Of a stretch of DNA of 64,000 nucleotides, positions 7,891 through 14,751 are shown one piece after another. This stretch comes from Rubrobacter tropicus (GTDB lineage Bacteria > Actinomycetota > Rubrobacteria > Rubrobacterales > Rubrobacteraceae): positions 620,001-684,000 of the forward strand of contig NZ_CP045119.1 in NCBI RefSeq assembly GCF_011492945.1, read 5' to 3'. The notes below the pieces were generated by a model. The model saw nothing but the letters and a program-made list of their open reading frames with translations, searched no databases and was not told the origin of the DNA. Numbering within the stretch: the stretch's first letter is position 1; each line of letters begins with the position of its first letter. The position numbers and the translations under genes were made by a program.

Positions 7891-8866
7891 GCCGGCTGTG
7901 ATCGTGGACAGCGCCATCTACGTCGACGGCAAGCGGGCCGTCGAGCCCGGGTCTCTGGAAGAGATCTACGACGCCTGCCGCAGCCGGGAGGGCATAGCCT
8001 GGATCGGCCTGTACAAGCCGACGGCCGAGGAGTTCGAGTCCGTGGCCGAGGAGTTCGAGCTGCACCCGCTGGCCGTGGAGGACGCGCTCGACGCCCACCA
8101 GCGGCCGAAGCTCGAGCGTTACGGCGAGACGCTCTTCGTCGTGCTCAGGCCGGCGCGTTACGTGGACGAGAGTGAGACGGTCGAGTTCGGGGAGACGCAC
8201 GTCTTCGTCGGCAAGAGCTTCGTCATCACCGTGCGCCACAGCGAGGTGCCGGACCTCAGCGAGGTGCGGCAGCGGCTCGAGGAGGACCCCGAGCTGCTGC
8301 GGCGGGGGCCGGAGGCCATACTGCACGCGATCATGGACCAGGTGGTCGACGATTACGGCCCCGTCGCGGACGGCCTCGAGAACGACATACAGGAGATAGA
8401 GTCCCAGGTCTTCGGGGGGAGCGCCGACGTTTCGCGTCGGGTGTACGAGCTCTCGCGGGAGGTGATTCAGTTCCAGAGGGCGGCGGACCCGCTCAACGAG
8501 GTGCTCGGTGCCCTTATGCGGGGTGAGATCATAGACGTAGACTCCGAGGTCGGCCGCTACCTCCGCGACGTCCAGGATCACGCCCAGCACGTCTCGGACC
8601 GCCTCTCCGGCTACCGCGAACTCCTCCAGAGCATCCTGAGCGTCAACCTCACGCTCGTCAGCCTCTCCCAGAACGAGCAGGTAAAAAAGATCTCGGCCTG
8701 GGCCGCCATCCTCTTCGCCCCAACCCTCATAGGCACCGTCTACGGCATGAACTTCGACCACATGCCGGAACTCCACTGGCTACTCGGCTACCCCTTCGCC
8801 CTCATGCTCATGGTCCTCACCTCGGTGCTGCTCTACTTCGTCTTCAAACGCCGCGGCTGGTTGTAG
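7889..8866 (+). CDS. corA: CorA family magnesium/cobalt transporter
   Basis: This 325-residue protein has a large N-terminal cytoplasmic domain with long helices rich in charged residues. Two C-terminal transmembrane helices follow, the first ending in the signature YGMNFDHMPELHW (the GMN motif that forms the selectivity loop of the CorA pore). The last residues KRRGWL are also typical. CorA pentamers import Mg2+ driven by membrane potential. ATG 7889 gives MPAVIVDSAIYVDGK. However, a TATAAT hexamer overlaps it and no ribosome binding site precedes it, so GTG 7898 is an equally good start on a leaderless mRNA. Confidence 0.9.
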   Translation: MPAVIVDSAIYVDGKRAVEPGSLEEIYDACRSREGIAWIGLYKPTAEEFESVAEEFELHPLAVEDALDAHQRPKLERYGETLFVVLRPARYVDESETVEFGETHVFVGKSFVITVRHSEVPDLSEVRQRLEEDPELLRRGPEAILHAIMDQVVDDYGPVADGLENDIQEIESQVFGGSADVSRRVYELSREVIQFQRAADPLNEVLGALMRGEIIDVDSEVGRYLRDVQDHAQHVSDRLSGYRELLQSILSVNLTLVSLSQNEQVKKISAWAAILFAPTLIGTVYGMNFDHMPELHWLLGYPFALMLMVLTSVLLYFVFKRRGWL

Positions 8867-8986
8867 AGGCTCCAGGCAACAGGTTTCAGGATGTTCCGGG
8901 TGCCCGTAGGCCGGCGCGTGTTCTCTTGACCGTTTGGGCGGGCAGACCGCCGCTGGTACGGGATGGCTTCATCTCCTGGCGGCACG

Positions 8987-9012
8987 AAAAAGCGGCCCCT
9001 TCGGGGGCCGCT
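8987..9012 (-). terminator. Rho-independent terminator after the Arg-rich miniprotein
   Basis: A perfect 9-bp stem (AGCGGCCCC / GGGGCCGCT) with a TTCG-type tetraloop is followed on the minus strand by a run of T (8987-8990). It lies 23 bases after the stop of the small gene at 9035-9169. Confidence 0.85.
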
Positions 9013-9034
9013 TCGCTTCGAACGCTTCGGCGCT

Positions 9035-9169
9035 TTAGGTGTTGCGGCGCCTGCGGTTGCGACGCCTGCGCCGACGACGCCTCTTGCCGCCGCCGGAGTT
9101 GCTGTCGCCGCTCTTGCTGCCGTCCCGAGCGCTGGTCCGGGCCGGGGCCATCTGCGTGAACTTGGCCAT
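9035..9169 (-). CDS. Arg-rich 44-residue miniprotein
   Basis: The gene has a strong AGGAGGT ribosome binding site five to six bases before ATG 9169 and its own terminator downstream, so it is very likely expressed as a single-gene transcript. The product begins MAKFTQMAPARTSARDGSKS, then a Gly/Ser linker, and ends in KRRRRRRRRNRRRRNT (12 Arg in the last 16 residues). Such a tail should bind nucleic acid or acidic surfaces. The size and charge recall small ribosome-associated or nucleoid proteins, but I recognise no family. It is too short for many gene finders and would easily be missed. Confidence 0.7.
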   Translation of the reverse strand: MAKFTQMAPARTSARDGSKSGDSNSGGGKRRRRRRRRNRRRRNT

Positions 9170-9258
9170 TACTCTCACCTCCTGGGTGCTGGTACTCGGT
9201 TAACCTTACGAACCCTATGATGCCGGCCGGACATTAGGCGTCCATTACAGGAGGGTGA

Positions 9259-9332
9259 GGGTTCTCTCATCCGCAAAATATGGGAGAACCCGACGAGTTC
9301 GAAGACATGGGGTCGCAAAATATGACCCCATG
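9259..9332. other. Twin hairpins with the same loop sequence
   Basis: Two adjacent inverted repeats are present. The first pairs GGGTTCTCTCAT (9259-9270) with ATGGGAGAACCC (9280-9291) over 12 bp, including one T-G pair. The second pairs CATGGGGTC (9306-9314) with GACCCCATG (9324-9332) over 9 perfect bp. The stems differ, but both present GCAAAAT in the loop. They lie in the 197-base gap between the Arg-rich gene and the lipoprotein gene, whose stop is 36 bases away. Neither is followed by a T-run, so they are not ordinary terminators. Confidence 0.6.
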
Positions 9333-9367
9333 CCCGCCGCAGGAAAGCACCGATCTCTAAAGGCTGG

Positions 9368-10225
9368 CTAACCGCCTTTGGAGTAATCGACCAGCGCCGC
9401 ACGGCCGCCGGCGCCGTCGGTGTGGACGCTAAGCAGTGGCCCGACGTTCGGGGCGTAGAATTTCAGCTCCTGGACCTTCGGCTCGGTCGGGACCAGGTCG
9501 CGGGTCATAAGGACGTCCTTGTCGAAGAAGCCGTAGGGGACCTGGACCTGCTCCTCGCCGACGGTGATGACCGAGGCCTTGTCTTCGGCCTCGCCCTCGT
9601 AGTACTCCTGACGGTAGGAGAGGCCCGGCTCGGGATTGGCCGGCATGGCTATACCGGGCTGCGCCCCGTCTACGCCGGCCTCGAAGGAACCCGAGTGGTC
9701 CGCGACCTTGCCGTTCTTGTAGTTGGTGACGTACTCGCCGAGGTACCAGATGTTGCCGGCCCTGTCCTGGGCATACCAGTCGTCCGTGATCTCGACCGGC
9801 GTGCCGTTCTCGGTGACCGTGTCGCGGATGACACGGGCCTCTACGCCGTTTGCGATCATCTTCGTCTCGTCCGTGACCTCGACGACGACGTGCTCTTTCG
9901 TGCCCTCTGTGTCGGTCTCGCTATAGACCCACTTGTTGCCCGGGGCCATCGGCCAGTAGGGGTTGTCTATGTTGATGGAGAAGTCGGCCGGGTCGAGCTT
10001 CACGGGCTCGCTTCCCCGGGGCAGACCTCCCCGGCCGCCGGGTTCCGGGGCCGTGGCGGCCGGTGCCGACTTGCCCGGGCTCTCGTCCTTCTCCGACGTC
10101 GTCGACGCATCGGCCCCGCACGCGCCCGTCGCGAGTGCCGCCGATAGGCCGATACCGAGCAGGGTCGCGGCCAGCAGGCGCCTCGACCCGGGGTGTTGGG
10201 CAGGGGCTTCTAGGCGGCGTCGCAT
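9368..10225 (-). CDS. Putative lipoprotein of unknown function
   Basis: The 285-residue product has a basic start, a hydrophobic stretch and a lipobox-like LATGAC at about residues 31-36, which predicts lipid attachment at Cys36. A Pro/Gly/Ser-rich linker of about 40 residues follows, then a soluble domain starting FSINIDNPYWPMAPGNKWVY. It contains 'VVVEVTDETK' and 'EITDDWYAQDRAGNIWYLGEYV', and looks like a beta-rich domain of a common but uncharacterised secreted actinobacterial type. No enzyme motif is visible. It shares its strand with the PepSY gene upstream (35-base gap), so the two may be co-expressed at the cell surface. Confidence 0.75.
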   Translation of the reverse strand: MRRRLEAPAQHPGSRRLLAATLLGIGLSAALATGACGADASTTSEKDESPGKSAPAATAPEPGGRGGLPRGSEPVKLDPADFSINIDNPYWPMAPGNKWVYSETDTEGTKEHVVVEVTDETKMIANGVEARVIRDTVTENGTPVEITDDWYAQDRAGNIWYLGEYVTNYKNGKVADHSGSFEAGVDGAQPGIAMPANPEPGLSYRQEYYEGEAEDKASVITVGEEQVQVPYGFFDKDVLMTRDLVPTEPKVQELKFYAPNVGPLLSVHTDGAGGRAALVDYSKGG

Positions 10226-10259
10226 GTCGTTCTCCCGTGTTCGGTGCCGTCAGGTGGGA

Positions 10260-10601
10260 TCAGTCGTCGCCGGGCCCGTCTTCGTCGTTCGGCCCGTCGT
10301 CGTCGGCCTCCTGACCGATCACGTTATGGTCGCTGTCCAGATGCACCTCGACCTGGCTGCCGTCGTCGCGCCTGACCTCGACCTCGAAGAGACCGGCGCC
10401 GCCCTCATCCTCCCGCTCGACCCCGGTGACGGTCCCGCCACCCACGGCCTCGAGCGCCGCGCCCTTCGCATCCTCGGCTTTCGGCCCCGTTACCTGCTCC
10501 CCGGCGTCGCCCCCGGTGGCGTACGCGATCCCGGCCCCCCCGCCGACAACCAAGACGGCCACGGTCGCCGCGCCGGCGACTAGTTTCTTCCTGTCCACCA
10601 T
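10260..10601 (-). CDS. PepSY domain-containing secreted or membrane-anchored protein
   Basis: The 113-residue protein starts at ATG 10601, with GGAG six to nine bases upstream; an in-frame GTG two codons earlier is less well placed. An N-terminal hydrophobic segment (LVAGAATVAVLVVGGGAGIAYA) is a signal peptide or anchor. It is followed by a PepSY-type domain (AKGAALEAVGGGTVTGVERE..LFEVEVRRDDGSQVEVHLDSDHNVI), and the tail is acidic (DDDGPNDEDGPGDD). PepSY domains are found in protease inhibitors and in cell-surface sensors. It is followed by the lipoprotein gene on the same strand. Confidence 0.8.
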   Translation of the reverse strand: MVDRKKLVAGAATVAVLVVGGGAGIAYATGGDAGEQVTGPKAEDAKGAALEAVGGGTVTGVEREDEGGAGLFEVEVRRDDGSQVEVHLDSDHNVIGQEADDDGPNDEDGPGDD

Positions 10602-10685
10602 CTCCACTCCGTTCGTCGTGTGCCTGCGGAATAGAGTATGGCGCCCAAACCTGAGCGGGGCCTGAGAGGCGGCTTAGAGGAGCAT

Positions 10686-10851
10686 TAAAGCGGGTTACGG
10701 AGGCATAAAGCCTCCGCAACCCGCGCGGCGGTCAGTAGTCAGCGCGCTCCGGCTTCGCCTCCGCCCTTAGCCTTCGGCTTTTCTTGCCCTTGCTGAAAGC
10801 CGACCGCTGACAGCTGAAAGCTCTGCAGAGAGGTTCATCCTCTCTGCAAAA
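10686..10851. repeat. Structured intergenic repeat, full copy 1
   Basis: The order is TAAAG, then hairpin I (10690-10704 with 10710-10724; 15 bp with one mismatch; loop ATAAA). The centre contains GGCTTCGCCTCCGC and GCTGAAAGCCGACCGCTGAC. Hairpin II follows (GCAGAGAGG 10825-10833 with CCTCTCTGC 10839-10847; perfect; loop TTCAT). It abuts the ferredoxin stop codon, so on the minus strand hairpin II may also act as the ferredoxin 3' end. The same plan recurs near 56791 and 62924. Confidence 0.8.
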
Positions 10852-11121
10852 TCAGGCGTCGAGCACCACGTCCGAGAGGGGGCTGCCGATGCAGATCAGG
10901 CGCAGGCCCTTCTCCAGTTCCTCGTCGCCGATGGCGAAGGCCATGTCCTGGTCGATCTCACCTTCCAGGCACTTCTGGATGCACGTCGTACACGTGCCGC
11001 TGCGGCAGTCGTAAGGAAGCGTGAGCCCGGCCTCCTCCGCCGCTTCGAGGATGTACTCGTCCTCCGCAACGTCGATGGTGAGGCCGCTCTTCTTGAAGGT
11101 GACTTTGTGCATTTTAGCCAT
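10852..11121 (-). CDS. Plant-type [2Fe-2S] ferredoxin
   Basis: The 89-residue protein contains the chloroplast-type [2Fe-2S] binding pattern C-x4-C-x2-C (CRSGTCTTC at about 40-48) plus the distant Cys in LRLICIGSP near residue 78. Fold strands (MHKVTFKKSGLTIDVAEDEYILEAAEEAG) are as in the family. It would be a soluble one-electron carrier. The next gene upstream on the same strand encodes the USP/PCP-reductase/rubredoxin fusion, another iron-binding electron-transfer-like protein. A functional pairing is possible but unproven, and a repeat fragment of 145 bases separates them. Confidence 0.9.
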   Translation of the reverse strand: MAKMHKVTFKKSGLTIDVAEDEYILEAAEEAGLTLPYDCRSGTCTTCIQKCLEGEIDQDMAFAIGDEELEKGLRLICIGSPLSDVVLDA

Positions 11122-11266
11122 CAGCCGTCAGCTTTCAGCTCTTGCCGTCGGGGAAGAGCTTGGTTGGTTACGACGACGAGATGAAAGGAGGCCCCCACCG
11201 GAGGACCTCCCACACCGGAATAGAGTTCCGAGCCGAGACAACTTGCTGATAGCTGACCGCTGAAAG
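11122..11266. repeat. Repeat fragment between ferredoxin and USP fusion
   Basis: The gap holds CAGCCGTCAGCTTTCAGC near 11123, GCTGATAGCTGACCGCTGAA near 11245, and between them a GGAGGCCCCC...GGACCTCC imperfect hairpin. It is a degenerate member of the dispersed repeat family. No gene is seen. Confidence 0.55.
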
Positions 11267-13600
11267 CTACCTCTGCTCGAACTCTTCACCGGGTGCGCCG
11301 CAAACCGGGCACTCCTCGGGGGGCTGTATGCCCTCCATCTCCTCGCCGCAGGTGCCGCAGATCATCGTTACGGTCATGGGCGGGTGCGGGGCCTCGCCGT
11401 TCTCGGCCTCGATCTTCTCGCCGGTGTCTTTGGCGAGGTCCGCTATGGAGACCTTGCCGGTTATGACGTCTTCCATAGTGGTGCGGGCGCCGCTGAGGGA
11501 GTCCTCGACGAGGGGGAGGTCTATGTGGGTGACGCCTCGCTCGCGGGCGAGCTTCTCGGTCATGTTGCGCGAGATGTTCCGCATGAAGCCCTTGGGCGCC
11601 CGGTCGAGGCGATCTATTGCCTCCTGTGTCCAGGTGAACTCTTTCGAGCCGCCCTCGGGAACCAGCGCACCAGCCTTCTGGAAGGCGGAGTGGTCGATGG
11701 GGCACTTGGCGCCGGTGGTCTCCTGGACCTGTTCTTTGGCGTGGGAGACGGGGCAGCCGCCGGATTTGACCTCGGGGGCCTCGCGGCCGGTCTCCTCGCG
11801 GTACTGCTGCTCGACGTACTCGCGGGTGATGGTCGAGTAGCCCTTCTTGAGCGCGCTCTTCTCTACACGCGCCCTTACGCGGCGCTTCTCCTGCCACTCT
11901 TCGAGGGAGTCGAGCAGGGCCGTCGCGTCCTCTGTCCAGTGGAGCTCGCGGCCGTCGTAGACCTCGGAGAGGTTCATCGTCTCGTCGCCCGCGGTCGTGG
12001 CTATCTCGGCGTCCACCGCGTGGAAGTGGGTGGGGCCGGAGCCGCAGACGGGGCACCTGGCCGGCTTGCCCTTCGCCACGTAGCGGCAAACGTCGCACTC
12101 GAAGCGGTCCTGGCCCTGGGCTGCGCGGTGGATCTCATCCTGCACGTCGGCGGAGACGCCTTCGATGTCGCCCTGGTCCTCTGACTTCCCGAACCCGCCG
12201 CGGCCGGCTTCGAGGATCTCGTCCTTCGTAACCTCGCCGTTGCCGTTCTTGTGACCGTTGCCGTTGGCCTTGCCGTTGGTGGCGCTGTTGCCGTTTGCCT
12301 TATCGGCGGTGCGCTCGTCGAAGTCCTTGAAGAGCGAGTCGATGGGCTTCTCCTCGCCCATTGCCTCGGCCTCGCGCATCTGGTCGCCGATGGCGCGCAT
12401 GGACTCCATGGCGCCGGGGGGGAGGATGCTCTTTATTACCTCGTCTATAACGCCCGTTGTGATTACCGTGTAGCCCTTCTCGATGGCGTAGCGGATGATC
12501 GCGCCCGTCGCCATCCCGACGACGAAGCCCGGGATGCGGTCGAGGCGCTGCAGGGCCTCGTCGGTCCAGGTCATGTGCTCTTCGGCGGTGTAGAGGTCGG
12601 GGGCCTGGTACTCGTAGTTGCCGATGAGGACGTTCGTCGGCAGGTAGCGCATCATGTTCTCGGTGTTGCCGCCGATGTCCATCTCGTCGTCGGAGTGGTA
12701 GCCGATGCGGCCCATCACGACCAGCGTCGGGTTTACCTCGTTCACGTACTTCATGGTCTGCTCGAAGGGCTTGCCGGCCAGCAGCGTCGTCTTGAGCTCG
12801 ACGCCCTCGTCCTCGGCTATCTTCTTGGCGACCTCGAGGTGGGCGGTGTAGATCTTGGCGAGCCCGGAGTCGATGATCTCCTCGTGCAGCTTCTCCTGCT
12901 CCTTGAACCGGAACACCTTCTGGGCCTTGGAGGAGAGAACGCCCGCTATGGAGTGGAACATCGCGTAGTGGAAGTACGGGTCGAAGACCGAGATGGCCTC
13001 GACGGTGCCGCCGAACTCGCGCGCAAGCTCGATGGCCCGCTTGAGGCCGCCGAGCGACTTGGCCGAGCCGTCCACGGCGACGACTATGTGCTCGAAGGGA
13101 CTACGGTCGAGGTCCTTGACGATCAGGGTGTCCGCCTTGGTGAGGCGGCGGACGACGCGCTCGGTGACCGTGCCGAGGACCGTGTCCTTGACGGCGGCCA
13201 TGCCCATCGCGCCTATGACGACGAGGTCGAAGTCGTTGTCGTTTACGTCCTCGACTATGACCTTGAAGTTCTTGCCTTCGAGGGAACGACGGACCAACTC
13301 CACGTCGTACTTCTCGCAGAGGGGCTCCAGCACGTCGATGTAGGAGTCGGTGATTATCTCCAGGCCCTTGGTTATGAGCTGGTCGTGGATCTTGCGCTGC
13401 CGCTTCATCTCGTCTTCGTCCCGGAACTCCTCCGGGAGGCCCGACTCCATCTGTCTGAAGCGGACGTCGTGCATCTTGGCGGCGTAGGCGTGGCAACCCG
13501 CGACCCTGCCCCCGAACTGCCGCGCAACGTCGACGCCTATGACGCACGCCTGGTTGGAGTAGTCCGAGTTGTCGACCGGGACGTAGATCTCTTTGTACAT
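11267..13600 (-). CDS. Multidomain fusion: two USP domains, three PCP-reductase-type domains, two rubredoxin-like domains
   Basis: The 777-residue protein has seven recognisable modules. Universal stress protein domain 1 covers about 1-150 (MYKEIYVPVDNSDYSNQA..., VVIGAMGMAAVKDTVLGTVT). USP domain 2 covers about 168-335 (FEHIVVAVDGSAKSLGGL..., with a modified nucleotide loop MGRIGYHSDDEMDIGGNT). A PCP_red-type helical domain lies at about 345-400 (WTDEALQRLDRIPGFVVGMATGAIIRYAIEKG). After a low-complexity NG-rich linker comes a rubredoxin-like knuckle at about 505-535 (CDVCRY...CPVCGSG). Two further PCP_red-type domains lie at about 555-610 and 665-715. A second rubredoxin-like motif (CGTCGEEME...CPVCGAP) closes the protein. 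USPs bind ATP or are stress-induced, and rubredoxin knuckles carry one Fe. Joining them suggests a stress-linked redox role (inference). Confidence 0.88.
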   Translation of the reverse strand: MYKEIYVPVDNSDYSNQACVIGVDVARQFGGRVAGCHAYAAKMHDVRFRQMESGLPEEFRDEDEMKRQRKIHDQLITKGLEIITDSYIDVLEPLCEKYDVELVRRSLEGKNFKVIVEDVNDNDFDLVVIGAMGMAAVKDTVLGTVTERVVRRLTKADTLIVKDLDRSPFEHIVVAVDGSAKSLGGLKRAIELAREFGGTVEAISVFDPYFHYAMFHSIAGVLSSKAQKVFRFKEQEKLHEEIIDSGLAKIYTAHLEVAKKIAEDEGVELKTTLLAGKPFEQTMKYVNEVNPTLVVMGRIGYHSDDEMDIGGNTENMMRYLPTNVLIGNYEYQAPDLYTAEEHMTWTDEALQRLDRIPGFVVGMATGAIIRYAIEKGYTVITTGVIDEVIKSILPPGAMESMRAIGDQMREAEAMGEEKPIDSLFKDFDERTADKANGNSATNGKANGNGHKNGNGEVTKDEILEAGRGGFGKSEDQGDIEGVSADVQDEIHRAAQGQDRFECDVCRYVAKGKPARCPVCGSGPTHFHAVDAEIATTAGDETMNLSEVYDGRELHWTEDATALLDSLEEWQEKRRVRARVEKSALKKGYSTITREYVEQQYREETGREAPEVKSGGCPVSHAKEQVQETTGAKCPIDHSAFQKAGALVPEGGSKEFTWTQEAIDRLDRAPKGFMRNISRNMTEKLARERGVTHIDLPLVEDSLSGARTTMEDVITGKVSIADLAKDTGEKIEAENGEAPHPPMTVTMICGTCGEEMEGIQPPEECPVCGAPGEEFEQR

Positions 13601-13809
13601 TTACCGCTCCCCTTACCGTAAGGACGCCGGACGCGATCTTTTTGACAGGCAGCACAAAAGCGCCGCCTTCCTGTTCGCGTAATGTACCGTTGTAGAGCCT
13701 GTACCGCAAATAAAAGCGTTCACACGGCCAAAAACCCGGCCCCGCTGGAAAACCTGCCCCGCCTGCCCGAAGATGGCCGAATTGACCGAAGCAGGGGAGG
13801 CCAGCAAAG

Positions 13810-14751
13810 ATGGGCGCCGACGCGATGAAACGGGGCACTAGTAGAAGCGGGGACAGGGGGGCGTACGCGGAAGGAGCGGCCTTCGTCGAAGGCGAGTTCG
13901 TGCCGGTGGACGAGGCGCGCATCCCCATCCTCGACTGGGGCTTCCTGCGCTCCGACGCGACCTACGACGTGGCCCACGTCTGGCGGGGGAGCTTCTTCCG
14001 CCTGGAGGACCACCTCGACCGCTTCGAGAGGGGAGTGGCGAAGCTGCGCCTGCGCCTGCCCTTCGGGCGGGACCGCATACGCGAGATCCTCGTGGAGTGC
14101 GTGCGCCTGAGCGGGTTGCGTGACGCCTACGCGGAGGTCATCTGCACCCGCGGGATACCGAAGCCCGGCTCCCGCGACCCGCGCGACTGCGAGAACCGCT
14201 TCTACGCCTTCGTCGTGCCGTTCGTCTGGATCTCCACCCCCGACAAACAGACCCAGGGCCTCCACGCCACCATCAGCCGCGTCGAGCGCATACCGCCAGG
14301 CTCGGTCGACCCGACCGTCAAGAACTACCACTGGCTCGACCTCCAGGCCGGCCTCCTCGACGCCTACGACCGGGGCGGGGAGACCGCGATCCTCGTAGAC
14401 GAGAACGACAACGTCGTCGAGGGACCCGGCTTCAACGTCTTCGCGGTGAAGGATGGCGCCATCGCCACCCCCGACGGCGGCGTCCTGGAAGGCGTCACCC
14501 GCAGGACCGTCATGGAGCTGGCCGCGGACCTGAACGTTCGGCTCGAAAGGCGGCCCGTCCCCGCCGAAGAGCTACGCCGCGCCGACGAGGCGTTCGTCAC
14601 AAGCACTGCCGGCGGCGTGATGCCCGTGACGGCCGTGGACGGTTCGCCGCTGGGCGACGGGAGACCCGGTCCCGTCACCTTGCGGTTGCGCGGGGCGTAC
14701 TGGGGCCTGCACGAAGACCCCCGCTTCTCGCTCCCGGTCCGCTACGACTGA
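13810..14751 (+). CDS. Class IV aminotransferase (branched-chain / D-amino acid type)
   Basis: This 313-residue PLP-dependent enzyme contains AFVEGEFVPVDEARIPILDWGFLRSDATYDVAHVWRG, typical of the N-terminal domain. The PLP-binding lysine is in PTVKNYHWLDLQ near residue 160. Further on are ETAILVDENDNVVEGPGFNVFAV and VLEGVTRRTVMELA, which contact the cofactor phosphate. The DxxG..R and E...N motifs place it with BCAT/DAAT/ADC-lyase proteins; the substrate cannot be fixed. An ATG at 13825 is an alternative start. It is convergent with the next gene, and their 3' ends overlap by 10 bases. Confidence 0.88.
   Translation: MGADAMKRGTSRSGDRGAYAEGAAFVEGEFVPVDEARIPILDWGFLRSDATYDVAHVWRGSFFRLEDHLDRFERGVAKLRLRLPFGRDRIREILVECVRLSGLRDAYAEVICTRGIPKPGSRDPRDCENRFYAFVVPFVWISTPDKQTQGLHATISRVERIPPGSVDPTVKNYHWLDLQAGLLDAYDRGGETAILVDENDNVVEGPGFNVFAVKDGAIATPDGGVLEGVTRRTVMELAADLNVRLERRPVPAEELRRADEAFVTSTAGGVMPVTAVDGSPLGDGRPGPVTLRLRGAYWGLHEDPRFSLPVRYD

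Noticed and set aside
9259-9332. Twin hairpins as ordinary transcription terminators
   Set aside because: No T-run follows either hairpin on either strand; the loops are the conserved part instead.
12251-13621. Long plus-strand open frame (456 codons) opposite the USP fusion
   Set aside because: Antisense shadow of the high-GC gene on the minus strand. No domain, no ribosome binding site, low-complexity Leu/Val/Asp/Gly composition.
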